Position numbers and translations under genes: made by a program. The notes beneath the pieces are model-generated. The model saw only the letters and a list, made by a program, of their open reading frames with translations, made no database searches and had not been told where the DNA came from. Positions 35,562-45,200 of a stretch of 64,000 nucleotides of DNA are shown in pieces (the first letter of the stretch is position 1; every line of letters begins with the position of its first letter). Origin of the DNA: Mariniblastus sp964414815 (GTDB lineage Bacteria; Planctomycetota; Planctomycetia; Pirellulales; Pirellulaceae). Location of the stretch: contig CAYPXY010000010.1 of the NCBI GenBank assembly GCA_964414815.1, positions 1-64,000 on the forward strand. Direction: 5' to 3'.

Positions 35562-37124
35562 ATGAACTTGATGGAATCGCGACGCTATTGCCTGTTGGTT
35601 GCCATGCTCGCTGTGTCGATGCTCCTCCAGGCGAGCCGTTTGATGGCTGAGGAAACCCCGAACATTATTGTCATCATGGCGGACGATTTGGGTTATGGAG
35701 ACGTTTCGTGCAATGGCGCTACTGCGATCCAGACGCCCCATATCGACCGGCTGGCGAAAGAGGGAAGACGGTTTACCAGCGGCTACAGTTCGGCCTCGAC
35801 TTGTACTCCGACACGCTACTCGTTCTTGACGGGCACGTATGCGTTTCGAACACCAGGAACGGGCGTCGCTCCCCCCAACGCTTCAGCGCGAGTTCGACCC
35901 GGTACGGAAACCATTGCCAGTTTGCTCAAGCAGGCCGACTATCGCTGCGCGGTGATCGGCAAATGGCACCTGGGGCTGGGTGGACCGGACGCGCCGGACT
36001 GGAATGGTGAACTCAAACCGGGGCCGCTGGAATTGGGTTTTGATCATTGCTTCCTGTTGCCGACCACCAACGACCGTGTCCCCCAGGTGTTCGTACAGGG
36101 CCATCGTGTGGCCAATCTGGATCCTGGCGATCCGCTGTGGGTTGGCGATCAGAAGCCGGATGACGATCACCCTACGGGTATTTCGCATCGGCAAACACTC
36201 AAGATGGATTGGTCGCACGGTCACAATTCCACGATTCATAATGGCATCGGTCGTATTGGATTCTACACTGGCGGACATGCTGCCCGGTTTCGCGACGAGG
36301 ATCTGGCGGATGTCTGGGTACAACAGGCGACTCAATGGATGACAGAGAATCATGAGCGACCTTTTTTTCTGTTCCTCGCCTCGCATGGTATCCACGTTCC
36401 GCGAATGGTGCATGAACGCTTCCAGGGGAGTACAACCCTTGGACCGCGTGGCGACGCGATCGCGGAACTTGACTGGACCGTCGGCGAGGTACTCGGCGTA
36501 CTCGATCGTCTGGAGTTGACGGATAAGACGCTGATCGTGTTCTGCAGCGACAACGGGCCTGTATTAGACGATGGTTACCGGGATGATGCGATTGAGAAGC
36601 TGGGGTCACATACTCCGGCTGGTCCATTCCGCGGTGGCAAATATAACGTGTTCGAGGCCGGTACGCGGACGCCGTTGATCGTTCGATGGCCTGGCAGAAT
36701 CGCGCCGGGCGTGTCGGACGAGATGGTCTGCACGGTCGATTTGGCAGCAAGTTTCGCTAAACTGGTCGGTGCCAAAATCCCCGATGACGCTTGCCTGGAC
36801 AGCCTCGATGTCCTGGACGCGTTGATCGGCAATGAGGCATCCAGGGGACGCGATCATTTGATCCAGCAAGACAATGGCCAGCAAGGAAATTTTGGTTTCC
36901 GGGTAGGGAACTGGAAGCTGGTGCGGTACGAATCTCGCGAGGCGCAAAACACAAATTTAAGGTTGGTTTCACAAGCGATGCCTCCCTACCAGCTATTCGA
37001 TTTGTCGTCCGATCCCGGTGAAAGAAACAACTTGGTCGATGTTCACCCCGACGTGGCGGAGCAACTCAAACAGCAGTTGCAACAATGGATCGACAATGGC
37101 CGCAGTCGTGTCGTACCTCAATAA
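35562..37124 (+). CDS. FGly-type sulfatase, exported
   Basis: A 520-aa type I sulfatase with a signal peptide (LLVAMLAVSMLLQASRLMAE). The metal-binding Asp pair is in IIVIMADDLGYGD and the activated Cys is Cys81 in TCTPTR, fitting CxPxR, which is converted to formylglycine by a separate enzyme. Conserved downstream motifs are GKWHLG, ASHGIHVPR, DWTVGEVLGVLD and VFCSDNGP. It removes sulfate from sulfated esters, probably polysaccharides; the substrate is not readable. Sulfatases are very abundant in planctomycetes. It is a single gene between the TolC-family and metal-efflux loci. Confidence 0.95.
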   Translation: MNLMESRRYCLLVAMLAVSMLLQASRLMAEETPNIIVIMADDLGYGDVSCNGATAIQTPHIDRLAKEGRRFTSGYSSASTCTPTRYSFLTGTYAFRTPGTGVAPPNASARVRPGTETIASLLKQADYRCAVIGKWHLGLGGPDAPDWNGELKPGPLELGFDHCFLLPTTNDRVPQVFVQGHRVANLDPGDPLWVGDQKPDDDHPTGISHRQTLKMDWSHGHNSTIHNGIGRIGFYTGGHAARFRDEDLADVWVQQATQWMTENHERPFFLFLASHGIHVPRMVHERFQGSTTLGPRGDAIAELDWTVGEVLGVLDRLELTDKTLIVFCSDNGPVLDDGYRDDAIEKLGSHTPAGPFRGGKYNVFEAGTRTPLIVRWPGRIAPGVSDEMVCTVDLAASFAKLVGAKIPDDACLDSLDVLDALIGNEASRGRDHLIQQDNGQQGNFGFRVGNWKLVRYESREAQNTNLRLVSQAMPPYQLFDLSSDPGERNNLVDVHPDVAEQLKQQLQQWIDNGRSRVVPQ

Positions 37125-37523
37125 GGCGACCGCAGATAAAAACGTACCAAAGTGTAGGCGAGTCGCTCCGCGACTCGCAACTCAGCGTCTGGGAAACACA
37201 ATATTAATTAGGTAAACTTTTACCTGCCGGTCGCCTAAGGTTTGTTCGCAAGACCCGGACCGCAACCCCGCAGCTGGTCTGGTGGAAATCTCTGCTATCA
37301 CGGTTGATAATATTCGAATCATAACCCGAAGCGTAAGCGATGGACCGCGTTTCTTCCCTCGCTTACGCTTCGGGTTGGGATTTTCATCATCCCACCCCGC
37401 AGCCCTTTCTTTATTCCAATCCGTAGTGACTTTTCCGCGCCGATGATATACAATCAGACCGTAGGCGGTCGTGGCAAAGCTCGCGGTTGCTTCGTGTTCC
37501 CCAATGTGGCCCTTTCGGATTGT
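37125..37523. repeat. 18-bp perfect inverted repeat between genes
   Basis: At 37323-37340 and 37359-37376 lies a perfect 18-bp inverted repeat (arm AACCCGAAGCGTAAGCGA), 18 bp apart. The same word recurs at 46058-46080. The rest of the 399 bp has no gene; CGAGTCGCTCCGCGACTCG at 37159-37177 is a further hairpin. It could act as a bidirectional terminator or as a REP-like element. Confidence 0.75.
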
Positions 37524-38045
37524 ATGGTTTTTCACCGACTGATAGCAGTTGCCATGATCCTTGCGGTCGTTCCCGGCCCGAGTCTATGTTGCTGTGCGTC
37601 TCGGGCTGCGTTCGCCAGTTGGATTGCGTCTGAAGGGGCGACCATACCCGGGTGTGGCAAGTGCTGGACTAACAGGAAGTCTGCGGCCACCCCATCAAGC
37701 ACCCGTTCATGCTGTTATCGTTTCGAAGATGTCCTGCCCATTGACCGTCGCGAAGATGGTCACGAATGGGTTAGTATCGGCGAAAATATTGGTGAAACGG
37801 CTCCATGCCAATGTGAGCATCATCGTACGACCAAGTATCAACAGGTTTCAAAACCGGTGGTGGAGTCACTCTCATTTCCCACCGTGAATCAGCTCGACTC
37901 ATGGCAACTCCAGTATTTATATTCGAGTTGTTATTCTCTTGAGTTGCATGCGACTCGTTCGAATGATGGAATCCCGGACGACCAATCCCCTCCCCCTCTC
38001 AGCGGGTGCGATCTCTTGCGCGCTTATCAGATTCTACGCTGTTGA
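37524..38045 (+). CDS. Secreted Cys-rich protein, possible metal-binding
   Basis: A 173-aa protein with no named family. It starts with a signal peptide (LIAVAMILAVVPGPSLCCC) and has a Cys-rich mature part: CCC, CGKC, CC and CQCEHH, all plausible metal ligands. A further region is polar and unremarkable. It is the first gene of the metal-efflux set, followed by a YHS-type lipoprotein, an adaptor and a CusA/CzcA pump, so a periplasmic metal-binding or metal-sensing role is inferred. The start at 37524 was preferred to an earlier ATG because it begins the signal peptide. Confidence 0.65.
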   Translation: MVFHRLIAVAMILAVVPGPSLCCCASRAAFASWIASEGATIPGCGKCWTNRKSAATPSSTRSCCYRFEDVLPIDRREDGHEWVSIGENIGETAPCQCEHHRTTKYQQVSKPVVESLSFPTVNQLDSWQLQYLYSSCYSLELHATRSNDGIPDDQSPPPLSGCDLLRAYQILRC

Positions 38046-38483
38046 TTCAGGTTCCAGATTCAATGGACCGGACACTTGCGCGGTGTGTCGTTGCGTTGTG
38101 GGATAGACGTTCCCGTCTGTCGTACACGCGACAAGCCAACTGTGTTACGCGGGCGTTCGATTGGGTTTAATGGGTCGATAAATTGCGATCTTTGCCAATA
38201 TCAAATGCATGATGACCGCCTCGCAAAGCGGTTCAATGCCATCGCTTCGCGATTCTGAAAAATAAGGGGAAATTTTCCCTTGGGCTGGCGCCGCAAGGCT
38301 ACTCAATGTCATCGCTTCGCGATTGTGCATGTAAAAGGCCACATTGAAAACGAGTTGCTCAACCCATCAGCAGTCAATAATCAAAAATCAACAACCAGCG
38401 ATCAACTCACTACCAACCAATCTCCAACGCATCAACAACCAACCAACTATCAACAACCAACTATCCTTCCAAGGCGACAAACC
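38046..38483. repeat. Repeat-rich leader of the lipoprotein gene
   Basis: No gene is seen in these 438 bp. A hairpin word with arms AGACG/CGTCT lies at 38098-38122, related to the 13321-13344 repeat. Two copies of ATGCCATCGCTTCGCGATT-type words lie at 38236-38254 and 38306-38324. From about 38375 to 38470 the plus strand is a run of CAACAACCAACC-like words leading up to the lipoprotein start. Confidence 0.75.
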
Positions 38484-39389
38484 ATGTTTACCAAATCAAA
38501 CGGAATTTATCTCGCGCTGGCGCTGGCCCTGGCCCTGATTTTTACGGCCAGTTGCAGTAAGCCGGCCACTGACGAAACGGCTGCAAAGCCATCGACGGAT
38601 TCGGCCAGCAGTCTGTCCACTCAAGTGGAGTCGGCGGCAAACGACAAGAGCTCGCAATCGGATGCGAACCGTTCGGACGATGACGAGCACGGTCATATTG
38701 CCGGCGCGCACGGCGGCGCCATTGTTCCCATCGGGCGTGACAGCTACCACGTCGAGCCGGTTTTTGACAACGACGGGAAACTGACACTCTACATGTTGCA
38801 GGCCGACGAATCGAAGGTGCTGGAAGTCGAATCGCAGATACTGGCTGCGTTTGCAAAAACGGATTCATCGAACTCGACCATTGAGTTTGAAATTCAACCC
38901 GATCCGCAAGCCGACGATCCCGAAAATAAAACCTCCCGCTTTGCCGCCATTATCCCGGAGGAGCTTCGCGGCGGTGAGGTCATCCAAGTGACCATCCCCA
39001 GCATCCGAATCGAAGGCGAACGATTTCGTCTGTCCTTCAATTCTCCAGAAGCAAACTCACATGGCATGCCCGACAAGGTTGCGGACCAGGCCGAGCGAGA
39101 GCTCTATCTGACACCGGGCGGGATTTACACCCAGACCGACATCGAAGCCAACGGAAGCCGCACGGCATCGCAGAAGTTTCGCGGCTTCATGGCAGCCCAT
39201 GATATGAATCCCAAATCGGGCGATAAAATCTGCCCCATCACGCATACGAAAGCCAATTCAAAGTGCGACTGGATTATCGGTGGTGAGAAATATGAGTTTT
39301 GCTGCCCGCCTTGCGTCGATGAGTTCGTCAAGTTAGCCAAGGAAGACCCTGAGAAAATTCAATCCCCTGATGACTATGTTAAAGAGTAG
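38484..39389 (+). CDS. Lipoprotein with YHS-like metal-binding domain
   Basis: A 301-aa lipoprotein: signal peptide ending FTASC, then an acidic Ser/Thr-rich linker, then a beta-rich domain. A His-rich patch DDEHGHIAGAHGG follows the linker. The C-terminal 50 residues form a YHS/TRASH-like domain with CPITHTKANSKC, and FCCPPCVDEF, a four- to five-Cys metal site. The gene has AAGGCG upstream of its ATG. It overlaps by 20 bp with a possible early start of the adaptor gene. Its place before the adaptor and pump suggests it captures or delivers metal in the periplasm; this is inference. Confidence 0.85.
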   Translation: MFTKSNGIYLALALALALIFTASCSKPATDETAAKPSTDSASSLSTQVESAANDKSSQSDANRSDDDEHGHIAGAHGGAIVPIGRDSYHVEPVFDNDGKLTLYMLQADESKVLEVESQILAAFAKTDSSNSTIEFEIQPDPQADDPENKTSRFAAIIPEELRGGEVIQVTIPSIRIEGERFRLSFNSPEANSHGMPDKVADQAERELYLTPGGIYTQTDIEANGSRTASQKFRGFMAAHDMNPKSGDKICPITHTKANSKCDWIIGGEKYEFCCPPCVDEFVKLAKEDPEKIQSPDDYVKE

Positions 39390-39468
39390 AACGGCGTTCA
39401 GAGGTCGGAGGTCAGAGGTCAGAGGTCAGAGGTCGGAGGTCGGAGTTCAGAAGTCTGGCCTGAGGCGG
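39390..39468. repeat. G/A-rich word repeats before the adaptor start
   Basis: Words of GGTCAGA/GGTCGGA type repeat about seven times between the stop of the lipoprotein gene and the adaptor start. Translated in the adaptor frame they give a low-complexity RSEVRGQRSEV peptide, which is why the later start at 39469 is preferred. Confidence 0.75.
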
Positions 39469-41679
39469 ATGGCACGGTGGGCCTTGGTGGTTCTGGCGTT
39501 CGTTTCAGTCTCGGCCTATGCTCACGAAGGACATGCTCCACTCCCTACCAAGGGAGTGGAGGTCAATGTCGAAAAGGGGACAATTCTGCTGACGAAGGAG
39601 AGCCGCGATGCCCTCGGACTGCAAACGGCGGAAGTCACCACGACGGTCGATGAACAGCGGTTGCTGGCCTACGCGCGACTCGTCGCGCCATGGGACCAGA
39701 ACGCCGTCGTCGCAGCCCAGATTCCCGGCCGAATCGTAGCGATTGACGTCCAACCGGGTGAATGGGTCGAAGCGGGACAGGCGCTGGCCGAGATCGAAAG
39801 CTTTGAACTTGAAACATTGCAATTTGACCTGGTGAAAGCCCGACTGGCGGTCGAGCTGTCCGAAAAACTGCTGGCCCACTACCAAGAACTGGCGGGGGAA
39901 TCGGTCGAAGCGGGGCAACTTCAGCAAGCCACGGCGACGCATGTCGAAAATCTCAATGCGTTGTCGGTTGCGAAACTGAAATTGCTCAATCTCGGTTTTA
40001 CCGATCAACAGTTGCACATGCTGGAGGACCGCACCCAGTCTCAGGCACGGCCAACTATGAAGCTGATCTCACCGATCCGCGGACGGATTCATCACAACGA
40101 TTTGACGATCGGCAAAGTCCTTGTACCGGGTGAACATCTGTTCGAGGTCAACGATTTGTCGACGATCTGGTGCCGCATCGAGATGCTTGAGCATGATTTT
40201 CATCGCGTTCAAATCGGTCAGGAAGTTGACATTCGCGTGAACTCATTGCCCGATCGAGAACTTCGCGGACGAGTCGAAATGATCGAGCCATCACTCGACC
40301 CATCGACGTTTCTCGGTACGGCTTGGGTTGACTTGAAAAATGATGATCCCCAATCACCTGAGTTGTTGCCCGGCATGTTTGGCCAAGCCCAAGTGGTGGC
40401 GGTCAAGCCTGAAACCTTGTTATCCGTTCCCGCTACCGCCGTTGCACGCGATGGTGCGGAGCGGTTTGTGCTGGTGCAGCAGGAATCGACAGCCCGTGCA
40501 TCGCAATTCATCAAGCGTAACATCGTCGTCGTTCGGCAGACGAATGATACCGTACAGTTTCGCAGCAGCGATATCTTCCCGGGCGACACCGTCGTGACGA
40601 CCGGTGCGTATCAGTTGTTTAATTTTTTTGTACAAAGTGTCTTACTAATTAGTCCGGAAGCCCGTCAGAACATCAATTTGCGAGTCGAGACATCTCAAAT
40701 GCGTTCGATCGAAACAGTTTTTTCTTCGGCGGGCATCGTTGAATTGCCGCCTGAGAAACGAGATTCCGTTTCGGTTCAGCTCAACGGCGTTCTGGAACGA
40801 ATTTGCGTCCTTCGCGGTCAGTCGGTCAAGGCGGGGGACGTGCTGGCTGAGTTGACCAGCCTGGAATTTCAGGACTTGCAACTGCAACTGATCAACACCC
40901 ACGTCTCCATGAACAACCTGCGAACGACTTGGGATCGCTTGCAGCAATTGACGCCCCTGAACATCCGTTCGCGCCGGCAGATTTGGGAGATTGAAAATCA
41001 GATGAATCTGTTTCAAAACCAGTTCGATAGCGTCAAGCGAAAGCTGCACGCGGTCGGAATTTCTGAGCAGCAGATCGAAGCCATTCTGACCAGCCGCCAA
41101 TTAGTCAGTCGTCTTTCCGTGCGGGCGACCATCGACGGACGTGTGAGCGGATTGCAGAGACGGCTGGGACAAACCATCGCCGCCGGAGAGTCGATTTTCG
41201 AAATTCATCATCCGGAAGGAGCATGGATTCGAGGATTCGTCAACGAGTCGGATTTGCCGCGAACCAAGATTGGGCAAAGCACCCGAGTGCGTTTGGTGAG
41301 CCAGCCCGACGTCGTTTTGTCCGCGCGACTGGTTCGCCAAAGTCAGACTGTGAATCCGGAGAACCGCATGTTGTCGGTCTGGCTGGAGTTGTCCGAGTCG
41401 CCGCAACAACCGCTTGCTCACAACATGCTCAGTCGAATTGACTTCATTGTTGACAGCGGCCCACCGGTCTTGACCGTGCCGCGCGAAGCCATTGTCGCGG
41501 ACGGCACTCGGTACTACCTGTTCGTGCAAAACGCAAACAAGCAATTCGAGCGCAGGTTCGTCGAATTGGGACAGTCCGACGATCGTTTCGTCGAAGTGAA
41601 GTCAGGCGTCAATGGTCACGAACCCGTCGCCGTCTGGGGAACGGCAGACCTGCAAACGGCTTACGCTGCGCTGCGCTAG
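39469..41679 (+). CDS. Tandem double periplasmic adaptor of an RND efflux system
   Basis: A 736-aa protein about twice the length of a normal adaptor. The signal peptide is WALVVLAFVSVSAYA, followed by HEGHAPLP. Two full adaptor cassettes follow in one chain. Cassette 1 (about 40-390) has the lipoyl halves GRIVAIDVQPGEWVEAGQ and SPIRGRIHHNDLTIGK, a helical hairpin between, and a beta-barrel with SVPATAVARDGAE. Cassette 2 (about 400-735) repeats this order: GVLERICVLRGQSVKAGD, helical hairpin, RATIDGRVSGLQRRLGQ, and VPREAIVADGTRYYL. The start at 39469 was chosen to begin the signal peptide and has GAGG upstream. It lies directly before the pump gene after a repeat-rich spacer. Confidence 0.88.
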   Translation: MARWALVVLAFVSVSAYAHEGHAPLPTKGVEVNVEKGTILLTKESRDALGLQTAEVTTTVDEQRLLAYARLVAPWDQNAVVAAQIPGRIVAIDVQPGEWVEAGQALAEIESFELETLQFDLVKARLAVELSEKLLAHYQELAGESVEAGQLQQATATHVENLNALSVAKLKLLNLGFTDQQLHMLEDRTQSQARPTMKLISPIRGRIHHNDLTIGKVLVPGEHLFEVNDLSTIWCRIEMLEHDFHRVQIGQEVDIRVNSLPDRELRGRVEMIEPSLDPSTFLGTAWVDLKNDDPQSPELLPGMFGQAQVVAVKPETLLSVPATAVARDGAERFVLVQQESTARASQFIKRNIVVVRQTNDTVQFRSSDIFPGDTVVTTGAYQLFNFFVQSVLLISPEARQNINLRVETSQMRSIETVFSSAGIVELPPEKRDSVSVQLNGVLERICVLRGQSVKAGDVLAELTSLEFQDLQLQLINTHVSMNNLRTTWDRLQQLTPLNIRSRRQIWEIENQMNLFQNQFDSVKRKLHAVGISEQQIEAILTSRQLVSRLSVRATIDGRVSGLQRRLGQTIAAGESIFEIHHPEGAWIRGFVNESDLPRTKIGQSTRVRLVSQPDVVLSARLVRQSQTVNPENRMLSVWLELSESPQQPLAHNMLSRIDFIVDSGPPVLTVPREAIVADGTRYYLFVQNANKQFERRFVELGQSDDRFVEVKSGVNGHEPVAVWGTADLQTAYAALR

Positions 41680-42248
41680 ATTTGAGTTTCGGGATTTGGG
41701 TTTCGGGTTTCTGGATTGGGGATTGGGGTTTCGGGATTTGGGTTAGAGGTTGTGATGGGGGGGGTGGAGATTGGGGGTGGGATTAGTGGTGAGTTCGTAG
41801 CGATTCATCTGAGAGGTTGCTGAAGGAATTCCGTTTTTCGTTCCCCACCGAATTCATTCGGTGAAAACAAGGATCAGCCACTAACGGCGCCCCCAATTAC
41901 AAATGCTCCCTGCCGAGTTTATTTCGGTAGAAAGCAGGATCAGACACTTTCGAGTTCATCGTTGTTGATCCTCGCTTCCACCGAGATAAACTCGGCGGGG
42001 AGCATCGGGGCTGACACGACATTTTAGTAGCTGATCCCGGCTCCCACCGAAATAAATTCGGCGGGGAGCATTTTTTCAGGGGGGCTTGTTAGTAGGTGAT
42101 CCTCACTCTCACCGAAGTAAATTCGGCGGGGAGCAGCAAACTGTTATAACTTGCGGTATTCGGGGCAAACCTGCCGGGCACCCGCAGTCCGAGTGCGGCG
42201 TATCAACCAACAACCAAAAACTAACAACTAACAACTAAAAACCAACTC
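41680..42248. repeat. Palindromic repeat cluster and word repeats
   Basis: 569 bp without a gene. At 41684-41790 G/T-rich words (TTTCGGGATTTGGG) follow the adaptor stop. Five copies of a 35-43 bp palindrome-bearing element follow: 41841-41878, 41903-41945, 41967-42006, 42033-42070 and 42098-42136. Each has a hairpin of the form CCGAAATAAATTCGG followed or preceded by GGGGAGCA and ATCCTC. The first two are in one orientation and the last three in the other. At 42203-42248 the words CAACCAACAACC lead into the pump start. Confidence 0.85.
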
Positions 42249-45200
42249 ATGCTCGATAAAATAATCCAGTTCTCTCTGCAAAACCGGTTGGTGGTTCTCG
42301 CGATCGCAACGTTGATGATGGCAGCGGGCCTGATCCAGTTGCGTGAAATCCCGATCGACGTTTTCCCCGACCTGAACCGGCCGACGGTGACGATCATGAC
42401 CGAAGCCCCGGGCCTTGCGCCGCAGGAGGTCGAGATGTTGGTCACGCGGCAGATCGAATATCTCGTCAACGGGGCAACGGGGGTTCAGCGAGTCCGCTCG
42501 GCGTCGGGTATTGGGCTGTCGATTGTCTGGGTTGAATTTGAATGGGGAACGGACATCTATCGCGATCGACAAATCGTTTCGGAGAAGCTGCAACTGGCGC
42601 AAGAGCGGCTGCCGGCCGGCGTGAATCCCGTGCTGGCGCCGATTTCCTCGATCATGGGCGAAATCATGCTGGTCGGTCTGCGGTCCGAACGAGAACTCCA
42701 GACGGACCCGCAGCGAGAACGGGAATCGCTGGAGCTGAGGACGTTGTCCGAATTCACGATCCGCAATCGCTTGCTGTCCATTCAGGGAGTATCGCAAGTG
42801 ACCGTCATGGGAGGAACCCTCAAGCAGGCCCATGTCCTGACCTCGCCTCCCATGCTGGCGGCCCAGAATGTAACGCTGCAGGAATTGACCGAAGCCGCAT
42901 CCAATGCCAACGTGATTGCCGGAGGCGGCCTGATGGTGTGTGGGCCGCAGGAGTCGTTGATTCGAATCAGCGGTCAGAGTTTGACGCTGGAAGAAATTGA
43001 AAACACGCCGGTGAAATGGCGCGATCCCCAGCCGGTTCTCATCAAGGATGTGGCCAACGTTCGTTGGGGCGGGCCCATTAAGCGTGGCGAAGGCAGTGTC
43101 TTGATCAAGCAGGACGGAAAAATCGCCGGAGGGGCGGCGGTCATTCTGGCGATTCAAAAGCAGCCGGACGTCAATACGCTCGCGCTCGATCCTGTGGTGT
43201 CGGAGGCGCTCGATCAATTGCAACAGGAAATGCCACCGGGTGTCATCATCGAACGCAATGTCTTTCGGCAAGCCGATTTTATTAACGCGGCGATTCACAA
43301 TGTACTCGAAGCGCTGCGGGATGGAACGATCTGGGTGATCGTGGTGCTGTTTATCTTTCTCTGGAATTTTCGTACCAGTGCGATCACATTGACCGCGATT
43401 CCACTTTCGCTGCTGATGACCGTATTGATCTTTTCATGGTTTGGCATCTCGATCAACACTATGACGCTTGGGGGACTGGCGGTGGCGATTGGAGAGTTGC
43501 TGGATGATTCGATTGTCGATGTGGAAAATATTTTTCGGCGATTGAGAGAGAATCGGGCGCGAGAAAATCCAGACAACCCCCTGAAAGTCATCTACGAGGC
43601 GTCGAGCGAGGTCCGCAACTCGATTGTCTATGCCACGATGATTGTGGTGGCAGTGGTGCTGCCGCTGTTTGCCCTGACAGGACTGGAAGGCCGCATGTTT
43701 GTACCGCTGGCGGTGGCGTATCTGACCGCACTTGTCTGTTCGCTGGTGGTGTCCTTGACGGTGACGCCTGTGTTGGCTTCGCTGCTGCTGCCCAAGGCGA
43801 AATTTATTGAGCGCAAGCAGGATGCGCTGCTGGTTCGTATTTTGAAAGGGTGCGACACAAGGGCACTTCACTTTTCTCTGCGCCATCCGAAATCCATTTT
43901 GATGGCCACTCTATTGGCCGCTGTGTTTGCAAATTGGTGCGTGTGGAATATGGGTACTGAATTCCTGCCTGAGTTCAACGAAGGAACGTTGACGATCAAT
44001 GTGCAGACCGAGCCGGGAACGAGTTTGGCCGAGAGTATTCGTGTCGCGGAGCGAGCGGAAAATCTGATTCTGGCCGTTCCGGAAGTCCTGTCTGTCGCCC
44101 GCCGAACGGGGCGAGCCGAGCTGGACGAACATGCCGAAGGTGTCAACTCGTCCGATATCGAGGTCCGGATGGTGGAGCATCTTCAGCCGAAGCCAGGCAT
44201 TGGATTTGCGTTCTTGCGGGCCATTCCCGGTTTGCATTCGTGGGGACTTCGGACCGAGGGCCGCCCGCGAGGGGAAGTCATCGACGATATTCGCGACCGG
44301 ATCACCAGCCTTCCCGGCGTCCGAGTCAATATTGGCCAGCCGATTTCGCATCGGCTCGACCATATCATGTCAGGAATTCGTGCGCAGATTTCCGTCAAGG
44401 TGTTTGGCCATGATCTGCGCGACATGCGAAACACGGCGCATGAGATTGAACATCGGCTCAGTACGATTCCCGGCGTGGTGGATTTGCAGATCGAACCACA
44501 GGTTGAGATTCCTCAGTTGTTGCTGCGAGTCAAACGCGAGGTGGCGGCACAGTATGGAATGTCGCCGGGAACGGTGGCCGAGATGCTGGAAACGGCGTAT
44601 CGAGGACGAGTCGTTTCGGAATTACTCGACGATGATCGCTGGTACTCTCTGGTCGTCTGGTTTGACGAAGCGTCTCGCAATGATCCGTCCGTCATCCATC
44701 AAACGATACTGGAAACTCCGTCGGGGCGAAAAGTGGCCTTGGGACAAGTGGCCGAGGTCCTGCAGACGACCGGTCCGAACACGCTCAATCGAGAAGGCGT
44801 TCAGCGACGAATCGCAGTGTTCTGCAATGTGGCGGGGCGTGATCTGGGGAGCGTTGCCGCAGAAATTCAAGCCGCCTTGCAGCCGCTCGATGATGAGCTA
44901 CGACAGCGTCCCGGATCGTGGCGAATCGAGCTGGGCGGTCAGTTCGAGGCTCAGCAGCAAGCGATCTGGCGGTTGTTGGTGTTCGGCATTCTGGCATTGT
45001 TGACGGTGTTGGTGTTGCTGCGAAAGTGTCTGGCGAGCTGGGCGGCGGCCTTGCAAGTCTTACTGGTCAATTTGCCGTTGGCGGCGCTGGGGTCCGTGCT
45101 CATTTTGCTGTTGCTCAATCGGCCCGACTGGGAACAACTGACGGCGGCCCCGTGGTGGCGATGGCCTCAAGTCTGGGTTTCAGCAACCACATTGTCGCTG

